Below, in pieces: positions 20,501 through 25,615 of a stretch of DNA of 64,000 bases. Location of the stretch: positions 1 through 64,000 of the forward strand of contig JBAZEM010000005.1 of the NCBI GenBank assembly GCA_041653875.1, in the 5' to 3' direction. The position numbers were made by a program, and so were the translations under genes. Numbering within the stretch: position 1 is the first letter of the stretch; the number at the start of each line of letters is the position of its first letter. Under the pieces are notes generated by a model. It had not been told where the DNA came from. It saw only the letters and a list, made by a program, of their open reading frames with translations, and did no database searches. The DNA comes from VSJD01 sp041653875. GTDB taxonomy: Bacteria; Verrucomicrobiota; Kiritimatiellia; JAAZAB01.

Positions 20501-22809
20501 GCGTCGGCGCCAATGTCCTGCAAGTAGTAATAATACCAGAATTGCTTGAGATCATCCAGGCGCCGCTGCTCGGGAGTCCCGGACGCGATCAGGGCATCGG
20601 CCTGCTGGATAAAGTTCATCGCCCGCCCGCGATAGCTCGGCGTGTTGAGAAAATCACCGAACACCATGTAATCGTAGTATTGCTTCATCACCCCGGCGGC
20701 ATTCGTTCCATAGGCGCGGGTGATCCAGCGCGTGCGCAAAGCGTCGAGCTGGGCCACCGTGAGTTCCGGCTCCCACATCATCCGGGAATAAAGATAATAA
20801 TCCAACCCCGTCTTCCCAAGGTTAAAATCCATCTGGGCGACTAACCCCTTGCACCCCGCCTCAACGTAGGGCGTATGCACAAAATCCTGGATGAAGGCGG
20901 CAGTCCTGCCTCCGTAAAGGCACTTGTTAACACCCCAGTCACTGTAGATGCTCTGGGAAAAGAGCAGATAGAAGCTGGCAGGGTAAAGCGACACCTTCGA
21001 AAAAGCCTTCATCAAATCGCGATATCCGGCGCAATTCACCCATTTGCCCTTGCCGGCGTGCTGGTAAAAAAAGGACGGGGTGACACGCACACGCCTGTCC
21101 AGGTTAAAATTGGGCGGCACGTCATGATAATAGTAACTGAGGCACGAGGTGATGACCAAGTTCTTCTTGGAAATGCCGCCCGACAGCCGGTTCGCGGCGG
21201 GGAGGCTGTCAACATATTTGTCGAACTCCCGCAACAGCCAGTTGTTCAAGCCATGCAGATTATCGGAATAAGCGTTGGCCGAGTCCGGATGCGCGGGGTC
21301 CGACGGCTTCCACCACCAGCTTTCGGTCGGTTGGTTCGGCACCGGACCGACCGGGCTTCCGCTGAGCAAGTATGTTCCCCATGTCTGGCCCTCGGCCTGG
21401 CGATAATCCGGATACCAGTTCTTATACGCCGTGTATTTCACAAAATCTTGATCGCCAGGCCCGGCATCGGAAGGCTCGGTGTACATCGCGTAAACCTGTC
21501 CCGGATGGTTCAACCAGAACGCTTCCGCGGCTTTCTTCTTCGCATCCAGGATGAGCGCCCGGACCGCCGGCACCGAAAAATCGGGATGCGGACGCACGCC
21601 GTTCGCCGTGCACTCGTACCATACATAATTCGCGCCGGACTTGATGCACCAGGAAACGACGTTGGTCGCGGTGAGGGGAACGTTGTTGGCGAGCCAGAGC
21701 ATGCCGTAATTGTTGGAAGATGCCGCCGGCCGGCTGGCATACGATCCCACCCCGGTCCGGCAGATAAATCCATTCGTCGAGCTCGTGGTTACCATGTTCG
21801 AGACAATTTTTGCGCTATCATAATTGCCCTGACTGCCGAGATGGGGCATTGATTGTCCTTGTCCCTGGGCCGCAATCCGGAAGCCTCTCTGCCAATGGTC
21901 GTAACTGATTTCCACGGGCTCGTCGGGCGCAGGCAGTCCGTTGGTGAGCCCCGCCTTCAACAGGATGCCGTATGAGATCGTACCCACCCCGCTGGCCGCC
22001 CCCCACTCGGGCGCGATGAGCCGCAGATAGAAACCGGGATGATCGGAATATTCCATGTTAAATATCAAATTTTTGGCGGTGAAGTTTGGCGTATAGGTCC
22101 AATTCGGCCCCATGCTGAGGGTCTCGTACCCGATCTGATAGCCCGCCGCCGCATGGCCGCCTTCCAATAATTCGACCACGGCATGGCCCAGGCCGCTGAA
22201 ATTATTCGCCACTATATATATGCCGTTGGCCTCGGTGTGGATGTAAAACGCCTCGCTCCGATCGTAAAGTTTCGTATAAGGGTCGTTCAGATTGTCGATC
22301 AGCGCGGCCTTGGCCTTGCTCACGATATCGGCCGGCGCGTTGGGCGAGTTGGTCAGCGCAGCCAGCGTGGTCAGCATGATGGCGTTGGTAAGCGGATAGG
22401 TGTTATGACTCACCACCGGCAAGCGCTGGCCGGTCATCTGGTAAATTCCATCGCGCAAATATTTAACCGCCGACCAGACCAAAGCAGTGTCTGGGTTGTA
22501 TGCTACTCTCACAAGTCCATACGCGTTCAGGTTGGTTATATACCCCGACCAGTTCAGATTGGTGGCCGCGCCGGACGCGGTGTACACGGTCATGTTGTCG
22601 GCCACCACGATCGTCGGCAAATTGGCGTGGTCGGCCCGCACGGCGACGAAGGGACCATTGACGCCCGCCAGCGCTGACCCGGCGTGGCCCATCAAGGCGA
22701 TCAAACCCAACGCCACGGCCTTCGCCAAAAACGCCGGCCGGTTGGGCGCGGTTTTTCGGAAGCGCGTGGGGCGGAAAGTCGCGGAACCATCAAGCAGTTT
22801 TGCGTTCAT
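5521..22809 (-). CDS. 5762-residue secreted multidomain protein (DUF4838-like, Ig, FN3, jelly-roll, LamG, F5/8C modules)
   Basis: The start is the ATG at 22809, with AAAGGAG just upstream; it matches the paralogue's N-terminus, and upstream in-frame codons are not conserved. Approximate domain order: signal peptide 1-49; DUF4838-like region 50-1140; ten Ig-like repeats 1141-2005; FN3 2010-2100; Ig-like 'GPANG' domain 2105-2195; three alternating DUF1349-type jelly-roll and Ig-like modules 2200-3045; eleven Ig-like repeats 3050-3990; discoidin (F5/8C)-like domain 4000-4158; Ig; two LamG-like domains; Ig; third LamG-like; Ig; FN3; then Ig-like and jelly-roll modules to the end. No PEP-CTERM or other sorting tail is visible. 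Family knowledge suggests extracellular glycan binding or degradation, with the C-terminal modules as carbohydrate-binding or spacer units. The LamG units are nearly identical at DNA level, implying recent internal duplication. The exact enzymatic role is unknown. Confidence 0.9.
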   Translation of the reverse strand: MNAKLLDGSATFRPTRFRKTAPNRPAFLAKAVALGLIALMGHAGSALAGVNGPFVAVRADHANLPTIVVADNMTVYTASGAATNLNWSGYITNLNAYGLVRVAYNPDTALVWSAVKYLRDGIYQMTGQRLPVVSHNTYPLTNAIMLTTLAALTNSPNAPADIVSKAKAALIDNLNDPYTKLYDRSEAFYIHTEANGIYIVANNFSGLGHAVVELLEGGHAAAGYQIGYETLSMGPNWTYTPNFTAKNLIFNMEYSDHPGFYLRLIAPEWGAASGVGTISYGILLKAGLTNGLPAPDEPVEISYDHWQRGFRIAAQGQGQSMPHLGSQGNYDSAKIVSNMVTTSSTNGFICRTGVGSYASRPAASSNNYGMLWLANNVPLTATNVVSWCIKSGANYVWYECTANGVRPHPDFSVPAVRALILDAKKKAAEAFWLNHPGQVYAMYTEPSDAGPGDQDFVKYTAYKNWYPDYRQAEGQTWGTYLLSGSPVGPVPNQPTESWWWKPSDPAHPDSANAYSDNLHGLNNWLLREFDKYVDSLPAANRLSGGISKKNLVITSCLSYYYHDVPPNFNLDRRVRVTPSFFYQHAGKGKWVNCAGYRDLMKAFSKVSLYPASFYLLFSQSIYSDWGVNKCLYGGRTAAFIQDFVHTPYVEAGCKGLVAQMDFNLGKTGLDYYLYSRMMWEPELTVAQLDALRTRWITRAYGTNAAGVMKQYYDYMVFGDFLNTPSYRGRAMNFIQQADALIASGTPEQRRLDDLKQFWYYYYLQDIGADASSQELKEFMWKGQMSYMNPLFTFLNWVFKDLSVYGTGHVVGNNYFNTNPPPFAAAAHYEPAETAGWWANVRARWPAVPVNLFDDAVLANGQQGSSVDINDLVGIRQFHTNLTQGYTCNSGYYFAHPMSRAYQAGDVIGFQIAWTATNPTPIKMSYSGSRWDAAHKQWTNTWSGEATSVFTNALTNGILRDIHLSNPEGKCQLIVKKFSAPVAGLYRFDIPTIYLPGVRVYMTTPDYDVASDTFSGASIPRGFTCGQNRREDAAVGNMYFYIPKGTTSLDLEVWAITGSHVIYLYKGLPGNGDWTPTRTIDISTLGTHRIPLEPGEAGSVARMIASDCAVQMFYSIPNLWATSPSLLMAPRGIVAADGLTPYTGAPAVLTQPSNQTVSAGQTARFTVAAAGSGTLTYQWRKNGASIAGATAAGYTTPAITGGDNGALFSVVVANAFGSAVSANAKLIVSNCPAIKVQPANQTVSLGALVTFSVTAGGDATLTYQWRKNGTNITGATASSYRTPATVAGDNGALFSVVVANALGSATSSNATLTVNSSAPVITVQPRTCAVNVGAKATFFVTATGLTPISYQWRRNGVNIAGATAYAYTTPATVTGDNGAVFSVVVSNSVGSVTSSNAVLTVLAAPLITAPPTNQAVTVGQKAVFSVTAQGQVTLKYQWQKNGANISGAIYASYTTPATVTGDNGATFRVVVSNALGSVASAAATLTVNAIPPTITAQPVSQTVMAEYQQATFSVKASGTEPLTYQWRRNGANIAGATAAIYTTPLTVYGDNGAIYSVVVANGAGSVTSANATLTVRPAPPAFTAQPTNLTVMAGQAATFRVTAFGTTPISYQWRKNGVNISGATSASYTTPLTVYGDNGAKYSVVAANVAGSATSADALLTVKSAPIVTAPPVNQTVVMGRPATFSVTVSGTPTFKYQWQKNGANIAGQVYTNYTTPATVAGDNGATFRVVVSNSLGRVVSAAATLTVANSAPVITVQPMNKSVAVGQAAAFSVKAVGTTPLMYQWQKNGVNIVNAKSWVYTLSAPTMGDNGATFRVVVSNTLGIVVSANATLTVTNSAPVITVQPLNKSVAVGQTAAFSVAAYGTTPLAYQWRRNGANISLATNTIYTLPAPAIGDNGALFSVLVTNFLGSALSTNARLTVTNAPPVITVQPANKTVTMGQPAGFSVTAYGTTPLKYQWRRNGVNIAGATAFCYTNPATVSGDSGAKYSVVVSNTLGTVTSTNALLTVNCPPAAPSGLAATAALSSRVNLSWTDNSTNESYFVLQRRIGTTNAFVTIAYPTAGTTSHADTTVAPLTSYTYRVCARNSYGDSAYTAEAAVTTPANVPPVVSLTGPANGAGFSAPASITLTATASDTDGAISRVYFYAGSKYLGQSAVAPYSLTWNNAPAGDYSLKAMAYDNRSAVTTSSVVTVHVTVSGGILPAGWSTYESVDVGINGSTSYLDGQFNISASGLGIGGVSDSFYFDYKSWTGNGQIVARVTSLQNTGAGAKAGVMMRASLDANAPCMFAGLTPSASMFSRRVATNGATTANSGGLATAPYWVKLVRYGNSVSGFSSSDGTTWVFLGTEIFEGLPDTLYVGLAATSGNNGVLATMTFDNVTLGVSPADSLPTVTLSSPQSGATIEAPGNVTLTANATADTVRGGQIIQAAFYRNGVLIGLDQNAPFAIEQDGIAVGNHTYCVRVTDDLGATVESAPVTVTVVANTSGDLPSGWTYQDIGAAPVAGLAGYASSDGKYTIASSGAPIGGTNDSFGFAWRSWSGDGQIVARVTSVQGAGAGVMMRGGLTAGAANAFMALTPSSALFYQRADDGEVATSASGGAVSAPYWVKLVRYGNSASGFRSADGTNWVFVGAAILDLPGSMNVGLAVASGNGELAAATFDHVAIGAVPADSLPTVSLSSPQSGANNTAPAGITLDAVAADPDGTVLRVAFYQDGVLAANDTLAPYSVTVNNVGVGEHVYFGLVTDNQGATVASAPLTITVAGESGGTLPGGWYDTNIGAGTGVGKALDGQFTVSGSGAGIGDTSDALHFTRISLTGNGQIVARITSWPTTSASGANCGLMMRDGLGANARMMAVNLNATVTMAASRTNAGATAMNVGSSARGIPSWLKLVRYGDTISAFRSGDGVTWTIVATEVYSGLPATLLAGIAVSSGDAGMAVATFDNVASGTIANLTAPGAAIASPANGDEFSSSDTVNIVSKASAAAGKTLARLALYKDGVLLRAVTANPYYDDYDWVRPTAGVYTLAALVTDSQGVTRMSVPIQIAVSSPVPIPPVISAQPENQTVLAGQTAVFSVTASGTAPISYQWRKNGTDIAGATSAGYTTPATVFGDDGAVYSVMVANVADSVESASATLTVNSAPAITVQPENQVALAGQAAVFSVTASGTAPLSYRWYKNGEAIEDATEGGYTTPAALLDDNGAVYSVVVSNAFGAVTSASATLTVNSAPEIVAQPVDQTVAAGQTATFNVTAIGTEPISYQWRRNGVAIEGATDDSYTTPEAVFDDNGATYSVAISNAFGAVTSAGANLTVTSAPEIAAQPTNLTVLAGQSAVFSVTAIGTAPLNYQWRKNGAVIDDATDAGYTNAVTVFDDNGATYSVAISNDFGYVESASATLTVNSAPVIVAQPVDQTVAAGQTATFSVTANGTDPLSYQWRKNGSAIDGATTATYTTPVTLLDDNGAVYSVAISNAFGAVTSAEATLTVNSAPVIAEQPTNLTVMAGQSAAFSVTANGTDPLSYQWRKHGVNIPGATTAVYATPVTLFDDNGAVYSVEVSNAFGAVTSAEATLTVNSAPVIASQPVSQTVLADQAAAFSVTAIGTEPLSYQWRKNGVNITDATAATYTIPVAVFGDNGAVYSVAMSNAFGGVTSAGATLTVNSAPEIAVQPVNQTVLAGQTATFSVTANGTAPLNYQWFKNGTNIAGATAATYTTPATVFGDNGAVYSVTMLNAFGSATSAEAILTVNSAPAITDQPANQTVMAGLTATFSVTANGTAPLAYQWRKNGTNIAGATAANYTTPATVLGDDGTAYGVVVTNALGSVTSANAILTVSSAPAITVQPANQTVAAGQTATFGVTVSGAEPMTHQWRRNGTNIVGATAANYTTPATVFGDNGAAFSVVVTNVVGSVTSVNATLTVNSAPMIVTQPTNQTVREGQAAAFSVTANGTEPMSYQWRKNGENIAGAIAANYATPAAVLGDNGVTYSVVVMNAFGEVTSAGATLTVSSGGGASNLINVAAQVNGGVASASSVYSADYPPAAVNNGDRKGLIWGSGGGWADATYNARPDWLQIDFASVCSISEIDVFTLQNNYANPVEPTPTQTFVSYGVTAFDVQYWDGAAWITAPGGSVTNNNLIWRKITFPAVTTDRIRVLINNSTFYYSCIVEVEAYASTLPMITTQPANQTVTVGQTAAFGVTATGAAPLTYQWRKNGAAISGATAALYTTPALVAGDNGAAYSVVVSNAFGGVTSVNATLIVNVPDPDLAAHWTLDETSGLEAADSSGNGHLGIACGATWTTSGKFGGALQFAGAEDVLVSTQAVSLGENWTISSWFTTPLPDTATWHALTRGQSFDHQIITDAGLNLGVYIQNPWSGFRGCGYNLGGLSNGWHHVAAVGSGTTTTFYVDGAWVGVSDRKSTTEVYTVGNYIWGNQRFADKLDDVRVYKRALTAPEVEVLVAGQTLSAWWRFDETNGTAAADSSGNGHTGLVYNAKWTTPGKIGGALQFTNAGDRVTISRPVSLGENWTISSWFTAPLPNTATYHTLTRGQSFDHQIITDAGLNLGVYISSPWSGFRSCGYNLGGLSAGWHHVAAVGSGTTTTFYVDGAWVGVSDRKSTTDVYAVGNYQSGGQRFAEKLDDVRVYNLALTAAEVLAIVPRLPEITVQPADQQVMACQTATFSVTATGTVPLRYQWRRNGADLPGATMSAYTTPATLLTDNGAIYSVVAMNALGNVTSVNATLTVNTPDPDLAAYWKFDETNGTAAADSSGNGHMGLVYNAKWTTPGKIDGALQFTNAGDRVTISYPVSLGENWTISSWFTTPLPDTATYHTLTRGQSFDHQIITDAGLNLGVYITSPWSGFRGCGYNLGGLSNGWHHVAAVGSGTTTTFYVDGVWVGVSDRKSTTDVYAVGNYQSGGQRFAEKLDDVRIYKRALTAAEVLAIVPRLPEITLQPVSKTVAVGQPAAFSVTATGSAPLAYQWRKNGVNITGATAAGYTNPATAADDSGAMYSVVVTNALGAVTSANAILTVNCPPNAPSGLTAIAAKSSLVDLAWTDNANDETVYVVQRRIGPTNAFVFLAYAASNATNYADSTVVPVTFYTYRVFARNAYGDSPVAEASATTPSNAPPMVLLTGPANGAAYAAPASIALTADASDSDGGVARVEFYNGAVKLGQATTAPYSFTWNNAAAGDYSLTARAYDNRYAVTTSSVVTVHVTVGGGALPAGWSTAETANVGIPGATSYADGQFNISASGLGIGGTSDSFYFDYQSLSGDSQIIARVTSLQNTGAGVKAGVMMRTSLASNAPCMFAGLTPSIAMFSRRIATNGVTTANSGAAASAPYWVKLVRYGNSVSGFGSSDGANWVLLGTEIFTGLPDTLYVGLAVTSGNNGMLATATFDNVTLGAPPAENLPTVTLNSPQAGTTNTAPGSVALTADATADAGGQIIRAEFYRNGVLIGLDQSVPFAIAQENLAVGSYIYRARVTDDLGATIESAPITVTVAADYGGALPSGLAWQDVGPASIAGRAGYSDSDGKYTIGSSGRWLVGSGAFGFAWTSWAGDGQIVARATSMQGGLAGVMVRDGLASNACHALMAVYYLNLSWTTYFYQRANAGDVTTGVYGGGVTTPYWVKLVRYGNSVSGFRSADGINWVFGGTAILALPSDMNVGLAVSSFSDALTEATFDNVSMTAPPANSLPTASLSSPQSGVTNPAPASVTLNAVAADSDGTVRQVAFYQDGVLAVNDTVAPYSTTLNNVGVGAHEYTARVTDDLGATVASAPLTIQVVP

Positions 22810-22910
22810 ACGGGCTCCTTTGGTTTGGCGCGCAGGCATTTTCCTTTGCATACTAAAAACCCCATAATTGTTTAATAACTTAATGTTAAGGAATTTCAAT
22901 CCACACGGCG

Positions 22911-22992
22911 GCAAGCGGTTCTATCGAACCGCAACTACACCGGCTCGTTGTAGCGCCGTTCGAGAGAACGGCAAAGTCGCGGCCTTTGGCCG
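22911..22992. repeat. Pair of REP-like hairpins, head to head
   Basis: GCGGTTCTATCGAACCGC is followed by CTACA; then TGTAG precedes CGCCGTTCGAGAGAACGGC. The two hairpins point away from each other with the GTAG feet facing. The same stem words occur at 27890-27963. It lies in the 343-bp gap between the divergent giant gene and the AraC gene. Confidence 0.7.
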
Positions 22993-23027
22993 CCTAACTC
23001 ATCTTTATAATACAAGCCTATACTTAT

Positions 23028-23173
23028 AGCCGAAATTTGTAAATGGACATGCGTACAAAAAAATAGCATTATTGTTCGCATGGCCGACGCTTACTCCCGC
23101 AGCCGAAATTTGCAAATGGACATGCGCGCCAAAAAGTGGAATCATCACGCTTATGGCCTCCGCTTACTACAAT
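23028..23173. promoter_or_regulatory. 73-bp tandem duplication spanning the AraC promoter and start codon
   Basis: A 26-bp block starting AGCCGAAATTTG and ending GGACATGCG occurs at 23028-23053 and again at 23101-23126, exactly 73 bp apart with one C/T difference. The similarity continues into ATGGCC-GCTTAC at 23080 and at 23153; the second is the AraC start codon. The two ATGs are out of frame with each other. Direct-repeat half-sites upstream of an AraC gene and between divergent genes fit an operator for self-regulation and control of the giant gene; this role is inference. Confidence 0.55.
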
Positions 23174-24085
23174 CATACGGACCGGGTCGATCCGGATTCG
23201 CACCGCCTCACGTTATCGGTCCCGGACCCCGGCGGGCGCGCCATGTGGAATAGCGTGATCGCCGCCGGATATGCCCAGGCGCGTCCGGATTGGGGCATCA
23301 GCCGCCGCAATGGCGACGGGGTCCTGCTCCAATTCATCGTCCGCGGCGAGGGCTGGGTCCGCACACAAAACAAGAGCTTCAACGCGCAAGCCGGGGACTT
23401 GATTTTTCTGGATTGCACTTCCCCCTATGCAATGGGCGTGAAGGCCGCCAAGCCCTGGGCGGTTTACCATGTCAATTTCGACGGCTTGGCGGCCCCTTAT
23501 TGGGTGGAACAATTTGCCTGCCATTCCAATCCGATTTTCCGGCCCGCCAATCCCGGCCGCCTCCGCCAACAATTCGAGCGCATCCTGCGGCTCGTTTCCC
23601 AGGGACTGCCTGGTTACGAAGCGCAGGCTTCCGCCATCATCCACGCAATCGCGGCCGATTTGTGGGTCGAACATGCCAAAAAAAATCTGGCGCTGCCGGC
23701 GGCCATCCGCGATCGGATCGAAAAAATCCCCCCGCAGGCGCGCGAGGCCATCGAGCGCATTGTCAGGGACGTTTTCAAGATAACTTCCGACCTGAACACG
23801 TTAGATTCCGGCCTTGACACGTTCGCCCTGGCCAAACGCGCCGGGATGGGCCGGACGCAGATGTATAAGATTTTCCGCAAATATGTCGGGATGCCGCCCA
23901 TCGCCTACGCCCGCGAATACAGCATCCAACAAGCGCAGCATCTGCTCATCAGCACGAATTTGCCGTTGAAAGAAATTGGCGCAAGAATCGGCATCGATGA
24001 CGCCAATTATTTCTCGCGCCTGTTCCACCGGAAAGTCGGAATGGGCCCGCGCCAATATCGTCAAAAAAAATCGCCGACGGCATAA
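23153..24085 (+). CDS. AraC-family transcriptional regulator
   Basis: 310 residues. The N-terminal ~160 residues look like an AraC-type ligand-binding cupin (for example RGEGWVRTQNKSFNAQAGDL, then a YHVNFDG segment). The C-terminal ~100 residues form two helix-turn-helix motifs of HTH_18 type: TFALAKRAGMGRTQMYKIFR, then LPLKEIGARIGIDDANYFSR. ATG at 23153 is chosen because upstream codons belong to the duplicated promoter block. It is transcribed divergently from the giant secreted protein, so it is a likely local sensor-regulator of that locus. The ligand is unknown, probably a sugar. Confidence 0.9.
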   Translation: MASAYYNHTDRVDPDSHRLTLSVPDPGGRAMWNSVIAAGYAQARPDWGISRRNGDGVLLQFIVRGEGWVRTQNKSFNAQAGDLIFLDCTSPYAMGVKAAKPWAVYHVNFDGLAAPYWVEQFACHSNPIFRPANPGRLRQQFERILRLVSQGLPGYEAQASAIIHAIAADLWVEHAKKNLALPAAIRDRIEKIPPQAREAIERIVRDVFKITSDLNTLDSGLDTFALAKRAGMGRTQMYKIFRKYVGMPPIAYAREYSIQQAQHLLISTNLPLKEIGARIGIDDANYFSRLFHRKVGMGPRQYRQKKSPTA

Positions 24086-24206
24086 TTGCCGAAGCTGATC
24101 GGCACTAACGCGGACAGGCCCGCAACCCAAAGATTTTTTACCACGAAACACACAAAACACACGAAAGTTCAGCAAAATAATATTACAGACTCTATTTTCT
24201 TATATT
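24086..24206. other. Intergenic stretch with CACGAAACACAC-type word repeat
   Basis: About 24139-24170 reads as repeats of the word (A)CACACGAAA. Its inverse complement (GTGTGTTCCGTGTGTTTCGTGG) lies at ~24538-24560, on the other side of the MITE-like element, so the element is nested within an older inverted pair of words. Similar words recur at ~25097-25127. No gene is seen. Confidence 0.5.
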
Positions 24207-24500
24207 GTAACCGCTCAGGAGTCAGAATTCAGGAGTCAGCCCGCCTGCAACGCTGTGCCCTGCCCGCAGTGCTACCCCGCCTGCAACGCTGTGCGTAGCA
24301 CTGCGGGCAGGGCACAGCGTTGCAGGCGGGGTAGCACTGCGGGCAGGTAGTCAGAATAAGGAACCCGTATAGGCCAAGCGAATACGAAGAGAATCGGCGC
24401 TAAACACAAGGCCTTGGCGGAATGTCTGGCGCGTTCTTCCGATTCTTACGTATTTTATTCTGTATCCTGAATTCTGACTCCTGACTACCTGAGTTGTTAC
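24207..24500. mobile_element. MITE-like element, copy 1 (triple-nested palindrome)
   Basis: 294 bp bounded by imperfect terminal inverted repeats: GTAAC-nn-CTCAGGAGTCAG at the left and the complementary CTGACTACCTGAG-nn-GTTAC at the right. No coding frame. It shares all but about two bases outside the centre with the copy at 42245-42502 and is exactly 36 bp longer. The centre (24240-24345) is built from left half CCCGCCTGCAACGCTGTGC, right half GTAGCACTGCGGGCAGG and their reverse complements, in the order: unit split by inverted unit, itself split by a forward unit. Confidence 0.85.
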
Positions 24501-24584
24501 CTTATATTGAAAAACAGAATCTGATCTTCATCCATTTCGTGTGTTCCGTGTGTTTCGTGGTTGTCTTGTTTTTCTTTGCGGTTC

Positions 24585-24671
24585 CGACGGCGGAACACCG
24601 TTCCGCCCTACAGTTCGCCATAATAGGCGCGAACTCTGTGGCGCGTCACGGTGTGACGCGGTCTTGTTTTA
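24585..24671. repeat. 87-bp double-hairpin repeat, copy 2
   Basis: Same two hairpins and spacer as 5434-5520, differing at only a few bases and again ending TCTTGTTTTA. Here it lies upstream of the elongation-factor-like gene. Positions 24672-24772 hold the leader of that gene and little else. Confidence 0.8.
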
Positions 24672-24772
24672 TCATTGACAAGGACGTTCCGGAATGTATC
24701 ATGACGAGTATGACGATTGGTATTGTGCGAGGCGTCTTATGAATTGGCGGTTCCACGGTGAAAGGAGGAGTT

Positions 24773-25033
24773 ATGGCGGAAACCAAGATTGGTCACATCA
24801 CGCATTACTTCGGGCACGTCGGCGTTGGAGCGATTCAACTGACGGATGGGGACTTGGCCGTGGGCGACATCATCCACATCAAGGGCCATACGAGCGATTT
24901 CACCCAGGTTGTCGAATCCATGCAGATCGAGCACGCCAATGTGCCGAAAGCCGCGCGCGGCCAGAACGCGGGCGCCAAGCTGAAAGATCATGTCCGCGAA
25001 CACGACACGGTCTTCAAGATCGTGCCGGATTAA
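24773..25033 (+). CDS. Small translation elongation factor-like protein (EF-Tu domain II fold)
   Basis: 86 residues beginning MAETKIGHITHYFGHVGVGAI, preceded by an excellent Shine-Dalgarno (AAAGGAGGAG). The pattern (G-I-T-H-Y, then VGVGAIQLTDGDLAVGDIIHIKGHT and FTQVVESMQIEH) is that of stand-alone beta-barrel proteins related to EF-Tu/IF2 domain II. There is no GTPase domain. Similar small proteins are annotated as translation elongation factor-like; their role is not established. It is probably a single-gene unit: long repeat-filled gaps lie on both sides. Confidence 0.8.
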   Translation: MAETKIGHITHYFGHVGVGAIQLTDGDLAVGDIIHIKGHTSDFTQVVESMQIEHANVPKAARGQNAGAKLKDHVREHDTVFKIVPD

Positions 25034-25204
25034 CCCCGCCGCGCGTTAACGTTGGAAACCGATATAAAAAACAAGAAAACATCAGCAAAAAATTTTTCAA
25101 CTACGAAAACACGCGAAACACACGAAAATAAACGGACAGGATTCAGAAAATTAATTATTTACAACCTTCCCAAAAATTATACGCGTTTTTTCGTGTATCT
25201 TTTG

Positions 25205-25271
25205 GTAGGGCGAGGCGTCCCTGCCGAGCCGGTTCTTTTCCGAACGGCTCACCGTGGACGGTTCGCCCTAA
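25205..25271. repeat. REP-like hairpin pair, feet outward
   Basis: GTAGGGCGAGGCGTCC at the left and GGACGGTTCGCCCTAAC at the right face each other, with an inner CCGAGCCGGTTC / GAACGGCTC stem. It fits the GTAG-footed hairpin family seen elsewhere in the window; the right foot is degenerate (CTAA). Confidence 0.5.
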
Positions 25272-25381
25272 CTTTGGGTTGCGGGCGTCAGCCCGCCTTA
25301 ACAATATTTCGGGCGAAGCTTTTAGCGGAGCCGGGAGCCCGACCTGTCCGCCGTAGCTTCTTAGCGAAGGCGGATGTCACC

Positions 25382-25546
25382 GTGTGGCGAATTTGGGCGC
25401 CGCCGAAGGCGGATTCGAAAAAACAAGGCAAGCTTGGGCCGGATGTGGGCGCGCCGCGCGCAGCGCTATACTCGTGTATGCGCAAGCGCGGGAAGCCCGC
25501 AGACGAACCAAGATCGCCTTGTTTTTTTGAACCAAATTCGCCACAC
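25382..25546. mobile_element. 165-bp inverted-repeat (MITE-like) element
   Basis: The left end GTGTGGCGAATTTGG is the exact reverse complement of the right end CCAAATTCGCCACAC. Inside, GAAAAAACAAGGC near 25417-25429 is matched by GCCTTGTTTTTTTGA at 25516-25530, extending the arms to about 50 bp with mismatches. The core is GC-rich and has no coding frame. Only one copy was seen here. Confidence 0.6.
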
Positions 25547-25615
25547 TGCCACGGAAGAAACATCATTTGGGTTGCGGGCATAGGCCCACATTGGGAAAAG
25601 GCAAAAGGAGCGGGC

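Larger units (their letters stand above)
25034..25615. other. 582-bp repeat-filled intergenic region
   Basis: No gene seen. Contents in order: CACGAAA word satellite (~25097-25127); inward-facing GTAG hairpin pair (25205-25271); the word GGGTTGCGGGCGTCAGCCCG (~25274-25293), a small hairpin that recurs near 25568 and 27811; an inverted-repeat element (25382-25546); then the PolX leader with AAAGGAG at ~25603. The open frame leading into polX through this region is repeat-derived and not treated as coding. Confidence 0.6.

Noticed and set aside
24240..24345. CRISPR array
   Set aside because: Repeated blocks are nested inverted units without spacers and no cas genes are nearby.
24494..24742. 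82-codon hydrophobic frame
   Set aside because: Made of the MITE-like element end, CACGAAA words and the 87-bp repeat; no family resemblance.
25052..25615. N-terminal extension of the PolX frame
   Set aside because: Consists of repeats; PolX family length and the AAAGGAG site place the start at 25616.
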